Origin: Gordonia zhaorongruii
Lineage (GTDB): Bacteria; Actinomycetota; Actinomycetes; Mycobacteriales; Mycobacteriaceae
Assembly: GCF_007559005.1 (NCBI RefSeq)
Contig: NZ_CP041763.1
Coordinates: 3,132,463 to 3,196,462 of the forward strand
Length of the DNA: 64,000 bases
Direction: 5' to 3'
This document shows positions 7,902-16,180 of this stretch, piece after piece. How positions within the stretch are numbered: position 1 is the stretch's first letter; every line of letters starts with the position of its first letter. The position numbers and the translations under genes were made by a program. Under the pieces are notes generated by a model. The model searched no databases. It was not told where the DNA came from and saw nothing but the letters and a program-made list of their open reading frames with translations.

Positions 7902-8714
7902 TCAGAAGTGCTGCGCTCCGCCATCGACTGAGAGCTGTTCCGCGGTGATGAAGGCCGCCTCGTCGGATGCGAGGAAAGCGACGGCGTCGGCGATCTGGTC
8001 GGTCGACGCCGCGAACTCGTTGAGGAACGACGTGCCCATGACGGCAAGGCGCGGATTGGCTTCGTTCGTCTCCGCGATCCGCCCCTGCATGTCTCCCGAA
8101 CCCATGGGACTGTTCACGGCGCCCGGATGGACGCTGTTCACGCGGATGTTGTGGACGCCGAGCTCGGCGGCGAAGGCACGCGTCATGCCGGTGATCGCAT
8201 GCTTGCTCGCGGTGTAGGGAACCATGAACGGCTGCATCTTCCGTCCCGCGTACGAACTGATGAGAATGATCGACCCACCACCACGGGTGACGAGGTGCGG
8301 CGCAGACGCCATCACCGTGTTCCACGTCCCGGTCACGTTGATGTCCATGTGGTCCGCGAAGATCGTCGGCGTCACCTCCGACCAGGTCACCGGGATGCAG
8401 ATGCCCGCGTTCGCGACGACGATATCCAGACCGCCCCACCGGGCGACGGCGTCGTCCGCGAGTGATTTCAGGCCTTCCAGGTCACGGACATCGCCCTGCC
8501 TCAGCATCGACTCGCCACCGCAGCCCTCGATCAACGATGCCGTCGTGTCGAGATCGGCTCGGGTGGGCGACTCGTACGGCACGCCGGGCAGCGGCCCCGC
8601 CAGGTCGATGCCGACGATGGCAGCGCCTTCCTGCGCCAACCGCACTGCATGCGCTCGCCCCTGGCCACGGGCCACGCCCGTGATGAAGGCGACCTTGCCG
8701 TCGAACTTTCCCAT
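7902..8714 (-). CDS. Mycofactocin-coupled-type SDR oxidoreductase
   Basis: This 270-residue SDR has cofactor motif TGVARGQGRAHA at 12-23, NAG at 102-104 and a catalytic triad Ser154, Tyr167, Lys171 (YTASK). The GQGR variant of the glycine motif and the long insert between strand 2 and helix 3 are typical of the mycofactocin-coupled SDR group, which holds NAD(P) tightly and passes electrons to the peptide-derived redox carrier mycofactocin. The ATG at 8714 follows GGGAG. It ends the minus-strand run that starts with the MFS/Cna-B fusion, 40 nt after the YceI gene. Coupling to mycofactocin is inferred from family resemblance; no mft genes are in this window. Confidence 0.82.
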   Translation of the reverse strand: MGKFDGKVAFITGVARGQGRAHAVRLAQEGAAIVGIDLAGPLPGVPYESPTRADLDTTASLIEGCGGESMLRQGDVRDLEGLKSLADDAVARWGGLDIVVANAGICIPVTWSEVTPTIFADHMDINVTGTWNTVMASAPHLVTRGGGSIILISSYAGRKMQPFMVPYTASKHAITGMTRAFAAELGVHNIRVNSVHPGAVNSPMGSGDMQGRIAETNEANPRLAVMGTSFLNEFAASTDQIADAVAFLASDEAAFITAEQLSVDGGAQHF

Positions 8715-8754
8715 CCGCTTCGCTCCCGTCAATTCCTGGTCGGCCGACCGCCCG

Positions 8755-9555
8755 TCAGACCCGGACGGCCTGGATGTCGAGCGTGAGAGTCGCGGTGTTG
8801 CCGATCTGGGCCACCCCGCCGACGAGGGTGTCGTCGAAGTTGATCCCCACGTCCTTGCGCCGGATCGTACCGGTGGCACGGAATCCGGCTCGGTGATTGC
8901 CCCACGGGTCGTCGACTTCACCGAGGTAGGTCAGCTCGAGCGAGATCGGCACCGTGGAGGTCAGCATGGTGAGTTCACCGTCCAGTGTCCACGTCTCGTC
9001 CGTCGCCGGAGTGATCCCCGTCGAACGGAACCGGGCGAGTGGGTACTGCTCGGTGTCGAAGAACGCGCTGGACCGCAGGATGTCGTCGCGCATCGTGTTG
9101 CCGGTATCGATGCCGGCGGTCTTGATATCGGCCGATACCGAAGAACTCCCGATCTCGTCGGCGACGACGATGGTCCCCGCGAATTCGGTGAATCGGCCTC
9201 GGACCGAGGCGATCCCGAGATGGCGAACGCTGATCTCGATCTCCGAGTGCCCGCTGTCGATCTCCCACCGACCGGCTGACGGTGTCGGCGCATCGCCGTC
9301 GCGGACCAGCGAGATCTCACCGAGGCTGGTGACCCCGGCCCCCGAGCCGACGGCCACGCGAGCGGCCGGCTGATACCCCGGGGCGGTCGCGACGACGGTG
9401 TACATCCCCGGATCGAGTTCGGCGACGGCCACCTGGCCGTCGGAATCGCTGTGCGCGATCGCGCACTGCTCTCCGGTCTGCGACATCACCGTGACCACTG
9501 CGGAATTCACTGGCGCGCTGTTCGATCCGGTCACTCGGGTCTTGATGGTCGTCAC
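8755..9555 (-). CDS. YceI-family protein with N-terminal Cna-B/carboxypeptidase-regulatory-like domain
   Basis: Residues 1-85 form one beta-sandwich repeat of the carboxypeptidase-regulatory/Cna-B type (APVNSAVVTV, then DGQVAVAELDPGMYTVVATA). Residues ~94-266 are a YceI domain (GRWEIDSGHSEIEISVRHLG; FRSTGI; KDVGINFDD), a lipocalin-like barrel that binds polyprenoid or amphipathic ligands. Most YceI proteins are periplasmic, but no signal peptide is present here. The GTG start overlaps the stop of the preceding gene as GTGA, so translation is coupled. The same beta-sandwich repeat occurs in both upstream genes, which makes a shared structure or complex likely. Confidence 0.88.
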   Translation of the reverse strand: MTTIKTRVTGSNSAPVNSAVVTVMSQTGEQCAIAHSDSDGQVAVAELDPGMYTVVATAPGYQPAARVAVGSGAGVTSLGEISLVRDGDAPTPSAGRWEIDSGHSEIEISVRHLGIASVRGRFTEFAGTIVVADEIGSSSVSADIKTAGIDTGNTMRDDILRSSAFFDTEQYPLARFRSTGITPATDETWTLDGELTMLTSTVPISLELTYLGEVDDPWGNHRAGFRATGTIRRKDVGINFDDTLVGGVAQIGNTATLTLDIQAVRV

Positions 9556-10331
9556 AATTCACTCCTCTTCTCAGCTCCGCCGAGGACGAAGTCGTGAGTG
9601 GCGACCCGACCGGCCCCCACATCGACCGTCTCCGCGACCGGCGCGTAACCGTTGGCGATTACCGTGTGATCACCCGCGCTGAGGTTGGGGAACAGGTAAT
9701 GGCCGTTCTCGTCGGTCATGGCACTCGCAGCGATCTGACCCGCCGAATCGAGGAGCACCACCTGGCTCTGCACCACCGGACGCGTTCGGCCCTGCTGATC
9801 GAGGTCCGTGACGACACCACTTAGATCGGCGACGGTGCGCACCTCGAGATCGAGGATCTGGCCGGTGCTGCCGGCTACATCGACTGTCTCGGCGACCGGA
9901 TCGCAGCCCGCGGCGGTGATGATGACCGTGTGGACGCCGTCCATCAGTCCGCCGACATCCCAGCTCCCGTCCGCTCCAGTGGAGGTCGTCCCGATCACCT
10001 GACCGGCCCGATCGGCCACGGCGACCGTCGCATGAGCGACCGGTTCCCCTGTCGCAGAGGTTCGCACTCGCCCGCTCAGCACCGCCATCGAGGCGAGGAC
10101 CACCTCGACCTCCGAAGCGGATGCGCCGGACGTCACCGGAACCGCGCACGGATCATGCCCCAGCGCGGACACGACCAGCACAAAACTGCCGCTGGATGCG
10201 ACCTGGGCACTGAACCGCCCGTGATCATCACTGACGGTCCGGCCGACCTGGCTGCCCGCCGGATCGATCACCATGACCGTCGCTCCGCCCACCGGAGCGC
10301 CGTCGGCGCGGCGGACGCTACCCGAGATCAT
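9552..10331 (-). CDS. Three-domain Cna-B/carboxypeptidase-regulatory-like protein
   Basis: The 259-residue protein is built only of three ~85-residue beta-sandwich repeats (about 1-82, 83-168, 169-250). Each has G-x-V, a GATV-like strand, a DxxGRF/DGSWDV/ENGHYLF block and a GxHTVI/GDHTVI strand. There is no signal peptide, anchor or LPxTG motif, so it appears cytosolic despite a fold that is usually extracellular. The ATG at 10331 overlaps the stop of the MFS fusion gene (ATGA), and its own stop overlaps the YceI fusion start (GTGA). No enzyme motif is visible. A scaffold or ligand-binding role next to the transporter's identical domains is inferred. Confidence 0.82.
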   Translation of the reverse strand: MISGSVRRADGAPVGGATVMVIDPAGSQVGRTVSDDHGRFSAQVASSGSFVLVVSALGHDPCAVPVTSGASASEVEVVLASMAVLSGRVRTSATGEPVAHATVAVADRAGQVIGTTSTGADGSWDVGGLMDGVHTVIITAAGCDPVAETVDVAGSTGQILDLEVRTVADLSGVVTDLDQQGRTRPVVQSQVVLLDSAGQIAASAMTDENGHYLFPNLSAGDHTVIANGYAPVAETVDVGAGRVATHDFVLGGAEKRSEL

Positions 10332-12661
10332 TTCGACCCCGAGGACAGCTTCTCGGCTGCCGCACCCAGTTCGATGTCGAGAGAATTCCGTTGCCCTGCC
10401 GCAACACTCACCTGAACCGCCTTCGGCTCGTACATATTGGCGACGAGCGTGTAGCGGGCGTCGTCCAGACCTTCGATCCGGTACCACCCGTCGGCGTCGG
10501 TGGTCATCGACGCGACGATCGTCTGGTCCGGCCCGATCGCGGAGACCGTGGCACCCGCCAGGGCACGGCCGTCCACGGTGCGCACGTATCCCTGCACGCC
10601 GCCGACCGCGGTCAGTGCGAATTCGATCACGTCCATGCTGCGCCCGGTCACCGTCACCAGGCGGCTACTCGGCTGGTATCCGGCCGCAGAGGCGGTGATG
10701 GCAACGGTGTCTCCGTCGGAGAGCCCGTCGAGAACGAACTCGCCGTCGGAGCCCGCATTCGTCTGCGTGAGCACCTGTCCACTCCGGTCAGTGACGACGA
10801 GATTCGCTGGGAGCCGCCGGACGCCGTCGCCGACGATTCCCCGCAGCACGCCGCCGCCTCCCAACGTGAAGTCGCGCCGCAGCGCCATGCCCTCGACGAT
10901 CGATACCGAGATGGCCTGCGGAGCCCGATCGGGTGCCGTTGCGATCACCGTGTACGTACCCGCGGCGAGATCGGCGACCGCGTAGGCGCCATCGGCGTCC
11001 ACCGTCGCGCGCCCCGCTTGACGACCCCGCGAGTCCGTGACCGTGATGGCAGCGTCGCCGAGCGGTTGGGCGGCCGACGTGGCGACGATCCCGACAAGCG
11101 ACATGTCGTCGTCCGACAGACTCCCCTGTGCGATGGACGGGCCGGACCCGGCGACTGCCGGGCTACTCGACTCCACCGCGTCTGCGGCAGCCGGCTCCGC
11201 GGCGGGAAGCGGCACCTCGGCGGTCTCATTCGCCGCCACAGCCTCCGGCTTCGGGCGCGGAATGAGCGCAACGACGATCAGCGCCAGCGCCGCAGCACCC
11301 GCTGCGATAGCCATGACCCATTGGAAGGCCTCTTCGTTCGGTAGCACCGCCGGCCCCAGGGTCATGGTCATCTGCGCAACGATCACACCCGCGATGGCGC
11401 TGGCGAATGACGTGCCGAGCGAACGCATCAATGTGTTGAAGCTGTTCGCAGCACCTGTCTGCGACACCGGTACGGCGCCCATGATCAAGGCAGGCATCGC
11501 CCCGTATGCGAGGCCGACACCGAAGCCGATGATCACTCCGACCACGATCAGCTGCCAGATCGAGTGCAGCAGGAACACGCCGACGACGTACCCGGCAGCC
11601 ACGACCACCGCGCCCGACATCAGACTGATCTTGGGTCCGAATCTGTTGGTCAGGAGGGACGACAACGGCGCGGCGACCAGCAGCATGAGGCCGAACGGCA
11701 ACATCACCAGACCGGCGACGAGCATCGATTCGCCCATGCCGTAGCCGGTAGCCTCCGGCATCTGAACCATCTGCGGGAAGACCATGCTCGCCGCGAACAT
11801 CGCGAAGCCCAAGAGGACCGAGGCGACGTTGGTGAAAAGCACCTGGGGCCGGGCAGCGACACGGAGGTCGACCAGCGGGTGCGCGAGGCGCAGCTCCAGA
11901 ATCGCCCACAGGATGAACAGCACAGCCGCGACCGCGAAGCAGACCAGCGTGGTCGTCTCACCCCATCCCCAGTCGGCGCCCTTGGAGACACCGACCAGCA
12001 ACGCGACGAGACCGCCGGACAGCAGCAGCGCGCCGCCGAAATCAAATCCTCCGCCTGCTCGATCCTCCGACTCCGGGACCACGACGATGACGGCGATAGC
12101 ACTGATCACGCCCATGACCGCCGAGACCCAGAAGAGGATGTGCCAATCGGCGTACTCGGCAAGCGCGGCCGCGATCGGGAGACCGAGCGCACCACCGACA
12201 CCGAGAGATGCACTCATCGTCGCAACAGCACCGGCGAGCTTCTCCTTCGGAAGAACATCGCGCATCACGCTGATCCCGAGGGGGATCACACCGGCTGCCA
12301 GCCCCTGAAGCGTCCTGCCGATGATCACCGGAAGGACGGTGGAGCTCAGCGCGGCGATCACCGATCCGACGACCATGACCGCGATGCTGATCAACAGCAT
12401 GCGGCGCTTGCCGAACATATCGCCGAGCCGCCCCATCACCGGAGTGGCGACGGCGCCGGCCAACAGCGTCGCCGTGATTACCCATGCAGTATCGCCGGGA
12501 TCGGCGTCCAGGTATTCGGGCAGATGCGGGATGATCGGAATCACCAGCGTCTGCATCAGCGCCACGACGATGCCGGCCAAAGCCAGCACCGCTACGACGG
12601 CCCCGGTCACCGGCTCCTTCTCCTCCGGGACGGTGCCGTCCACTTTCTCGTCAATCATCAC
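10328..12661 (-). CDS. MFS transporter fused to three C-terminal Cna-B-like domains
   Basis: The protein is 777 residues. Residues 20-470 are a DHA2-like transporter (GRLGDMFGKRRMLL at 77-90 is motif A). An Ala/Pro/Ser linker covers ~471-519. Three carboxypeptidase-regulatory/Cna-B-like domains occupy ~522-600, 604-686 and 687-766, each with a GxTV-strand, DGAY/DGEF/DGWY block and a Y/AxTV strand. DHA2 transporters have 14 helices with both ends inside, so these domains would be cytoplasmic, matching the signal-less partner proteins. It is first in a coupled operon and faces a TetR gene over a region of repeats. The transported compound is unknown. Confidence 0.85.
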   Translation of the reverse strand: MMIDEKVDGTVPEEKEPVTGAVVAVLALAGIVVALMQTLVIPIIPHLPEYLDADPGDTAWVITATLLAGAVATPVMGRLGDMFGKRRMLLISIAVMVVGSVIAALSSTVLPVIIGRTLQGLAAGVIPLGISVMRDVLPKEKLAGAVATMSASLGVGGALGLPIAAALAEYADWHILFWVSAVMGVISAIAVIVVVPESEDRAGGGFDFGGALLLSGGLVALLVGVSKGADWGWGETTTLVCFAVAAVLFILWAILELRLAHPLVDLRVAARPQVLFTNVASVLLGFAMFAASMVFPQMVQMPEATGYGMGESMLVAGLVMLPFGLMLLVAAPLSSLLTNRFGPKISLMSGAVVVAAGYVVGVFLLHSIWQLIVVGVIIGFGVGLAYGAMPALIMGAVPVSQTGAANSFNTLMRSLGTSFASAIAGVIVAQMTMTLGPAVLPNEEAFQWVMAIAAGAAALALIVVALIPRPKPEAVAANETAEVPLPAAEPAAADAVESSSPAVAGSGPSIAQGSLSDDDMSLVGIVATSAAQPLGDAAITVTDSRGRQAGRATVDADGAYAVADLAAGTYTVIATAPDRAPQAISVSIVEGMALRRDFTLGGGGVLRGIVGDGVRRLPANLVVTDRSGQVLTQTNAGSDGEFVLDGLSDGDTVAITASAAGYQPSSRLVTVTGRSMDVIEFALTAVGGVQGYVRTVDGRALAGATVSAIGPDQTIVASMTTDADGWYRIEGLDDARYTLVANMYEPKAVQVSVAAGQRNSLDIELGAAAEKLSSGSK

Positions 12662-12744
12662 TACACCTCACAAAGCGACGGTCATTTGAGTCTCACTCCG
12701 GCGACGCCTGTCACCGGAGATCGGAATCGCCCGATTCGCCCACA

Positions 12745-12762
12745 TCCGGAGTACCCTCCGGA
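12745..12762. promoter_or_regulatory. Inverted repeat upstream of the MFS/Cna-B operon
   Basis: Arms TCCGGAG (12745-12751) and CTCCGGA (12756-12762) are perfect reverse complements around TACC. The site is about 84 bp upstream of the MFS fusion start, between it and the divergent TetR gene. It is a reasonable TetR operator; a second short palindrome, CCGTA-T-TACGG at 12839-12849, is an alternative or additional site. Confidence 0.55.
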
Positions 12763-12855
12763 TACGGACGCTACGGTCGGGCGTCCGAAACACGGTCGGT
12801 ACCTTATGCGGAGAGCCCTCCGCTTCGCAAATGCGTGTCCGTATTACGGTGGTAC

Positions 12856-12914
12856 TCGAAACGCCGACACGGAGTTCGAAACGCCGACACGGAGTTCGAA
12901 ACGCCGACACGGAG
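12856..12914 (+). repeat. Three tandem 20-bp repeats in the TetR leader
   Basis: The unit TCGAAACGCCGACACGGAGT occurs at 12856-12875 and 12876-12895; a third copy from 12896 matches through 12914. The copies lie between the presumed promoter and the TetR ATG at 12939. They may be repeated operators or a copy-number-variable leader. The last unit grades into GACACGGAGGC, which supplies the ribosome site. Confidence 0.85.
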
Positions 12915-12938
12915 GCAGACACGGAGGCACCACCACTC

Positions 12939-13535
12939 ATGACCTCGACGCCCGAACCCTCAGCGAAACTGCGCTCCGACGCTCAGGCGAACTATGAGCG
13001 GATACTCGCAGCGGCGACCGAAGTCATCGACCGCGACGGGCCGGATGCCCCGCTGACGACGATCGCAGCAGAGGCGGAGGTCGGCATCGGCACGCTCTAC
13101 CGGAGGTTTCCCACTCGCGAGGATCTGATCGAGGCCGTCTACCGGCACCGGATCATCACCCTGTGCGACAGCACCACCGACATACTGGCCGCCGAGCTCA
13201 CGCCCCACGCGGCCCTGCACACCTGGATGGCCCGTTACGTCGATCTGCTGATCATCAATCGCGCGGTTCCCGATGCGATCAGGCACCTGTTAGCGAGCAA
13301 CTCGGAGTTCCGGAACGAGACCAAGAACAATCTCGGCGACGCCATCGAGGTGTTCCTCAACGCCGGGCGGCAGACTCGGACGATCCGCCAGGACGTCCAC
13401 TCACTCGACATCCTCCGCGCCCTCACCGGGATCGCTTACATCAGCCAGTCGCGCAGCCACGCGCAGCATCCGATCATGCTGATCGCCGATGGCCTCCGGC
13501 CCCGAGCCGAGGACGACGGCGCGCCCGGTTCCTGA
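12939..13535 (+). CDS. TetR/AcrR family regulator of the MFS/Cna-B operon
   Basis: The protein is 198 residues. Its HTH is IAAEAEVGIGTLYRRFPTRE at about 47-66, and its C-terminal region is helical (TetR_C-like, with HTWMARYVDLL). The ATG at 12939 has GGAGG eleven bases upstream; an earlier in-frame ATG at 12831 would translate the tandem repeats and is unlikely. It is divergent from the MFS/Cna-B/YceI operon and is the natural candidate repressor. Its leader holds three 20-bp repeats and two inverted repeats. Confidence 0.9.
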   Translation: MTSTPEPSAKLRSDAQANYERILAAATEVIDRDGPDAPLTTIAAEAEVGIGTLYRRFPTREDLIEAVYRHRIITLCDSTTDILAAELTPHAALHTWMARYVDLLIINRAVPDAIRHLLASNSEFRNETKNNLGDAIEVFLNAGRQTRTIRQDVHSLDILRALTGIAYISQSRSHAQHPIMLIADGLRPRAEDDGAPGS

Positions 13536-13590
13536 CGAGTGCCCCAGCAGAGCGCCTTTCGTTCCCGCCAGACGGCAGTACCTTTGACCC

Positions 13591-14052
13591 ATGACGCTCG
13601 TGCGCGTGACTTCTGAGATTCCTCTTTCCGCGCGTCGCGCTCGTACGCTCGCTGCGACGCCCGACGTGATGGAGTTCGTTCTCGCCCCGGTCGTCACGCT
13701 CGCCACCGACGACATGCCACCGCCCGGAACACGGCTGAGTCCCGGGCTCGCAGTCCGGGGACGGCTCCGGTGGTTCGGGGTGATCCCCGCTTGGACGCAC
13801 CGAATCGAAGTGGTGCGGCTGGACGACCTGGAGATCTACACGCATGAGCGCGGCGGCCCGATCCGCGTCTGGAACCACCGGCTCACATTCGAGCCGACCG
13901 GCGAGCTGTCCTGCCGGTACACCGACGAGATCGAGCTCGATGACAGTCTCGTCGGGCGCCTGAGCAGACCGCTCGTGCGCCTGCTGTTCCGCCACCGGCA
14001 TCGCCGGTGGCGCCAGGTCGCGGCGATCGCCCGGGCCGCCGCGACCGGCTGA
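13591..14052 (+). CDS. SRPBCC-like protein
   Basis: The 153-residue protein has the strand/turn pattern of the START/Bet v1-like (SRPBCC) superfamily: a first strand TSEIPLSARRARTLAATPDV, then LRWFGVIPAWTHRIEVV and WNHRLTFEP, ending in a long amphipathic helix rich in Arg (RPLVRLLFRHRHRRWRQVAA). These proteins bind hydrophobic ligands in a helix-grip cavity. It follows the TetR gene by 55 nt on the same strand, but a functional link is not evident. No catalytic residues can be assigned. Confidence 0.7.
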   Translation: MTLVRVTSEIPLSARRARTLAATPDVMEFVLAPVVTLATDDMPPPGTRLSPGLAVRGRLRWFGVIPAWTHRIEVVRLDDLEIYTHERGGPIRVWNHRLTFEPTGELSCRYTDEIELDDSLVGRLSRPLVRLLFRHRHRRWRQVAAIARAAATG

Positions 14053-14058
14053 TACGCG

Positions 14059-14583
14059 CTAGCGCAACACCTGCGGCGGGATCGGGTCGATCGGGAACGG
14101 CGGGATGAACGGCAGCAGTTGGTAGCGCACATTCGCGTGACCGCGCGGATGCGCGGTCGGGTCGTCGCCGATGAGCCACCGGAACGCAATCGTCAGCTCC
14201 CCCGGCCAGGCGCTGCCGACGACGCGGGTGAAAGCGGTCGGCCGGTGCGTCGCGGTCTTCACGTACCGGTTCTGATCGAACAGCAGGATATGCGTCGGCG
14301 AACTACCCGTCGCCCCCTCCGGATACACCTGGACCCAGTTGAGCCAGCAACCCATCGACGAACCCTTCGAGGACACCCGCCACGGGATGTTCCGGCCCGG
14401 GAACGGCGGTGGAAGCGTGCGAACGGCCGCGTTCACGCGCGCTGTCGGGACCTGCGGACACGCAGCGGAGGACGAACCGTTGGCGGAGACCGGCGCAGCG
14501 GCGGCCTGACCGGTCCCGATTCCCGCTCCGAACGTGCCTGCGACGAGTGCTGCGGCGGCGGCCGCCTTGATGCGATGACACAT
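14059..14583 (-). CDS. Secreted LppP/LprE-like protein
   Basis: The protein is 174 residues. A Sec signal peptide covers about 1-30 (MCHRIKAAAAAALVAGTFGA, cleavage near AAAAPV). The mature part contains CWLNWVQVYPEGAT, SSPTHILLFD and the late NVRYQ block of the LppP/LprE family of mycobacterial envelope proteins. No lipobox cysteine is present, so it is probably released rather than lipid-anchored. The ATG at 14583 follows AGGAG, so the longer upstream frame is rejected. It converges with the SRPBCC gene. The function of the family is not known. Confidence 0.75.
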   Translation of the reverse strand: MCHRIKAAAAAALVAGTFGAGIGTGQAAAAPVSANGSSSAACPQVPTARVNAAVRTLPPPFPGRNIPWRVSSKGSSMGCWLNWVQVYPEGATGSSPTHILLFDQNRYVKTATHRPTAFTRVVGSAWPGELTIAFRWLIGDDPTAHPRGHANVRYQLLPFIPPFPIDPIPPQVLR

Positions 14584-14705
14584 TTTCCTGCTCCTTCGAC
14601 TGCCCGACCATTCGGTTGCGGCCACGCCGTCGATGGCTGCTTCGCCGTGCCGGGGTCGCCGTAATGGATACGTCGCCGACGTGAGGTGCATCGTTTCGGA
14701 TCGTC

Positions 14706-14900
14706 ATTCGGTGGATCGACGGCGCGGTGAAGGCCGCGAACCTGGCCATCCAGGCATTCGGCGGCTACGGCTACGTCGATGAGTACCCCGTCCAAAAGGA
14801 CATGCGCGACGCCCGTGTGATGACACTGTACGAGGGGACGACGCAGATCCAGAAGCTCCTGATCGGGCGTGCGGAGACCGGCGTCTCCGCATTCACCTGA
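14706..14900 (+). pseudogene. C-terminal fragment of an acyl-CoA dehydrogenase gene
   Basis: The plus-strand frame ending at TGA 14898-14900 encodes about 64 residues with AVKAANLAIQAFGGYGYVDE, then RDARVMTLYEGTTQIQKLLI. This is the unmistakable C-terminal end of an acyl-CoA dehydrogenase, including the TLYEGTTQIQ motif. No start or N-terminal domain precedes it; the LppP/LprE-like gene lies in the opposite direction instead. It is therefore a 5'-truncated remnant, ending 40 nt before the glutaryl-CoA dehydrogenase start. It is not a duplicate of that gene: the residues differ at many positions. Confidence 0.88.
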
Positions 14901-14940
14901 CCGCCCGCCGCACCCGACACCATCGAGTAAGGACATCGCC

Positions 14941-16122
14941 ATGCCAACCCGTCCAGTGGACCTCTTCGCCGTCGACCACCTCTTCTCGGACGAGGAGATC
15001 GCCATTCGCGACACCGTGCGACAGTTCGTGACCAAGGAGGTGAAGCCGCACATCGCCGATTGGTACGAGAACGGATCCATCCCGGCTCGCGAATTGGCCC
15101 GCGACCTGGGTGAGCTGGGCGTCCTCGGCATGCACCTCGAGGGCTACGGCTGTGCCGGAACGACGGCATCCGCGTACGGCCTGGCGTGCATGGAGCTCGA
15201 AGCGGGCGACTCCGGTCTGCGCTCCCTGGTCTCCGTGCAGGGCTCGCTCGCGATGTTCGCGATCTGGAAGTGGGGCAGCGAGGATCAGAAGCAGGAATGG
15301 CTTCCTCGGATGGCCGCGGGCGAGGCGCTCGGCTGCTTCGGTCTGACCGAGCCCGATTACGGTTCCAACCCGGCCGGCATGCGCACCCGGGCGCGACGCG
15401 ACGGCGACGACTGGATCCTCAACGGCAACAAGATGTGGATCACCAACGGGTCGGTCGCCGATGTCGCGGTGGTCTGGGCCCAAACCGGTGAACCCGGGGT
15501 GGGCCGCGGTGTCCGCGGCTTCGTCGTGCCGACCGACACACCGGGATTCTCGGCCCCCGCGATCACGCGGAAGATGTCGTTGCGGGCTTCGGTCACGAGT
15601 GAACTCGTCCTCGACAACGTCCGGCTGCCCGACTCCGCGATCCTCCCCGACGCCGAGGGCCTGCGCGGACCGCTCTCGTGCCTCAACGAGGCACGGTACG
15701 GAATCGTCTTCGGTGCACTGGGTGCCGCTCGCGACTGCTTGGAGACCGCCATCGACTACGCAGGCGGCCGTGACATATTCGACAGGCCGCTGTCGGCGTT
15801 CCAGCTCACGCAGGCCAAGTTCGCGGACATGACGCTCGAGCTCGGTAAGGGAGTTCTGCTCGCCGCCCATCTGGGCGCCATGAAGGACGCGGGGACACTG
15901 AAACATGAGCAGGTCAGCCTCGGAAAGCTCAACAACGTTCGGGAATCGATCGCGATCGCACGTGAGTGCCGAACCGTCTTGGGTGCCGCGGGCATCACGC
16001 TCGAGTTCCCGATCATGCGCCATGCGAACAACCTCGAGTCGGTTCTGACCTACGAGGGAACCAGCGAGGTTCACCAACTCATCATCGGACAGGCCGTGAC
16101 GGGCGAGTCCGCATATCGGTGA
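14941..16122 (+). CDS. gcdH: Glutaryl-CoA dehydrogenase (acyl-CoA dehydrogenase family)
   Basis: It oxidises and decarboxylates glutaryl-CoA to crotonyl-CoA in lysine/tryptophan and glutarate breakdown, using FAD. The 393-residue protein has the FAD-site blocks CFGLTEPDYGSNPAGMRTRA and WITNGSVADVAVVWAQ. The catalytic base Glu372 sits in TYEGTSEVHQL, and IGQAVTGESAY is the C-terminus. MSLRAS and the overall pattern match the GcdH branch better than short- or medium-chain dehydrogenases. The ATG at 14941 follows AAGGA. It appears monocistronic, with an acyl-CoA dehydrogenase relic just upstream. The substrate assignment rests on family resemblance. Confidence 0.87.
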   Translation: MPTRPVDLFAVDHLFSDEEIAIRDTVRQFVTKEVKPHIADWYENGSIPARELARDLGELGVLGMHLEGYGCAGTTASAYGLACMELEAGDSGLRSLVSVQGSLAMFAIWKWGSEDQKQEWLPRMAAGEALGCFGLTEPDYGSNPAGMRTRARRDGDDWILNGNKMWITNGSVADVAVVWAQTGEPGVGRGVRGFVVPTDTPGFSAPAITRKMSLRASVTSELVLDNVRLPDSAILPDAEGLRGPLSCLNEARYGIVFGALGAARDCLETAIDYAGGRDIFDRPLSAFQLTQAKFADMTLELGKGVLLAAHLGAMKDAGTLKHEQVSLGKLNNVRESIAIARECRTVLGAAGITLEFPIMRHANNLESVLTYEGTSEVHQLIIGQAVTGESAYR

Positions 16123-16146
16123 CACCTTCAGGATATCCGGGGAACC

Positions 16147-16166
16147 GGGGCTTGCCGCAAGGCCCC
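16147..16166 (+). promoter_or_regulatory. Probable rifamycin-associated element (RAE) upstream of arr
   Basis: The 20-bp near-palindrome GGGGCTTGCCGCAAGGCCCC lies 54 bp before the arr start. From memory it matches the consensus of the RAE found upstream of rifamycin-inactivating genes (arr, rph, rox, rgt, helR) in actinobacteria. TTGCCG inside it (16152-16157) can act as -35, with CATAAT at 16177-16182 as -10 (19-bp spacing). It could also be misread as the gcdH terminator. Confidence 0.75.
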
Positions 16167-16180
16167 GGTGACACCACATA

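Noticed and set aside
16144..16169. Simple rho-independent terminator of gcdH
   Set aside because: The hairpin is possible, but the 20-bp core matches the RAE pattern, overlaps promoter-like hexamers for arr and lacks a T-run; the regulatory reading fits better.
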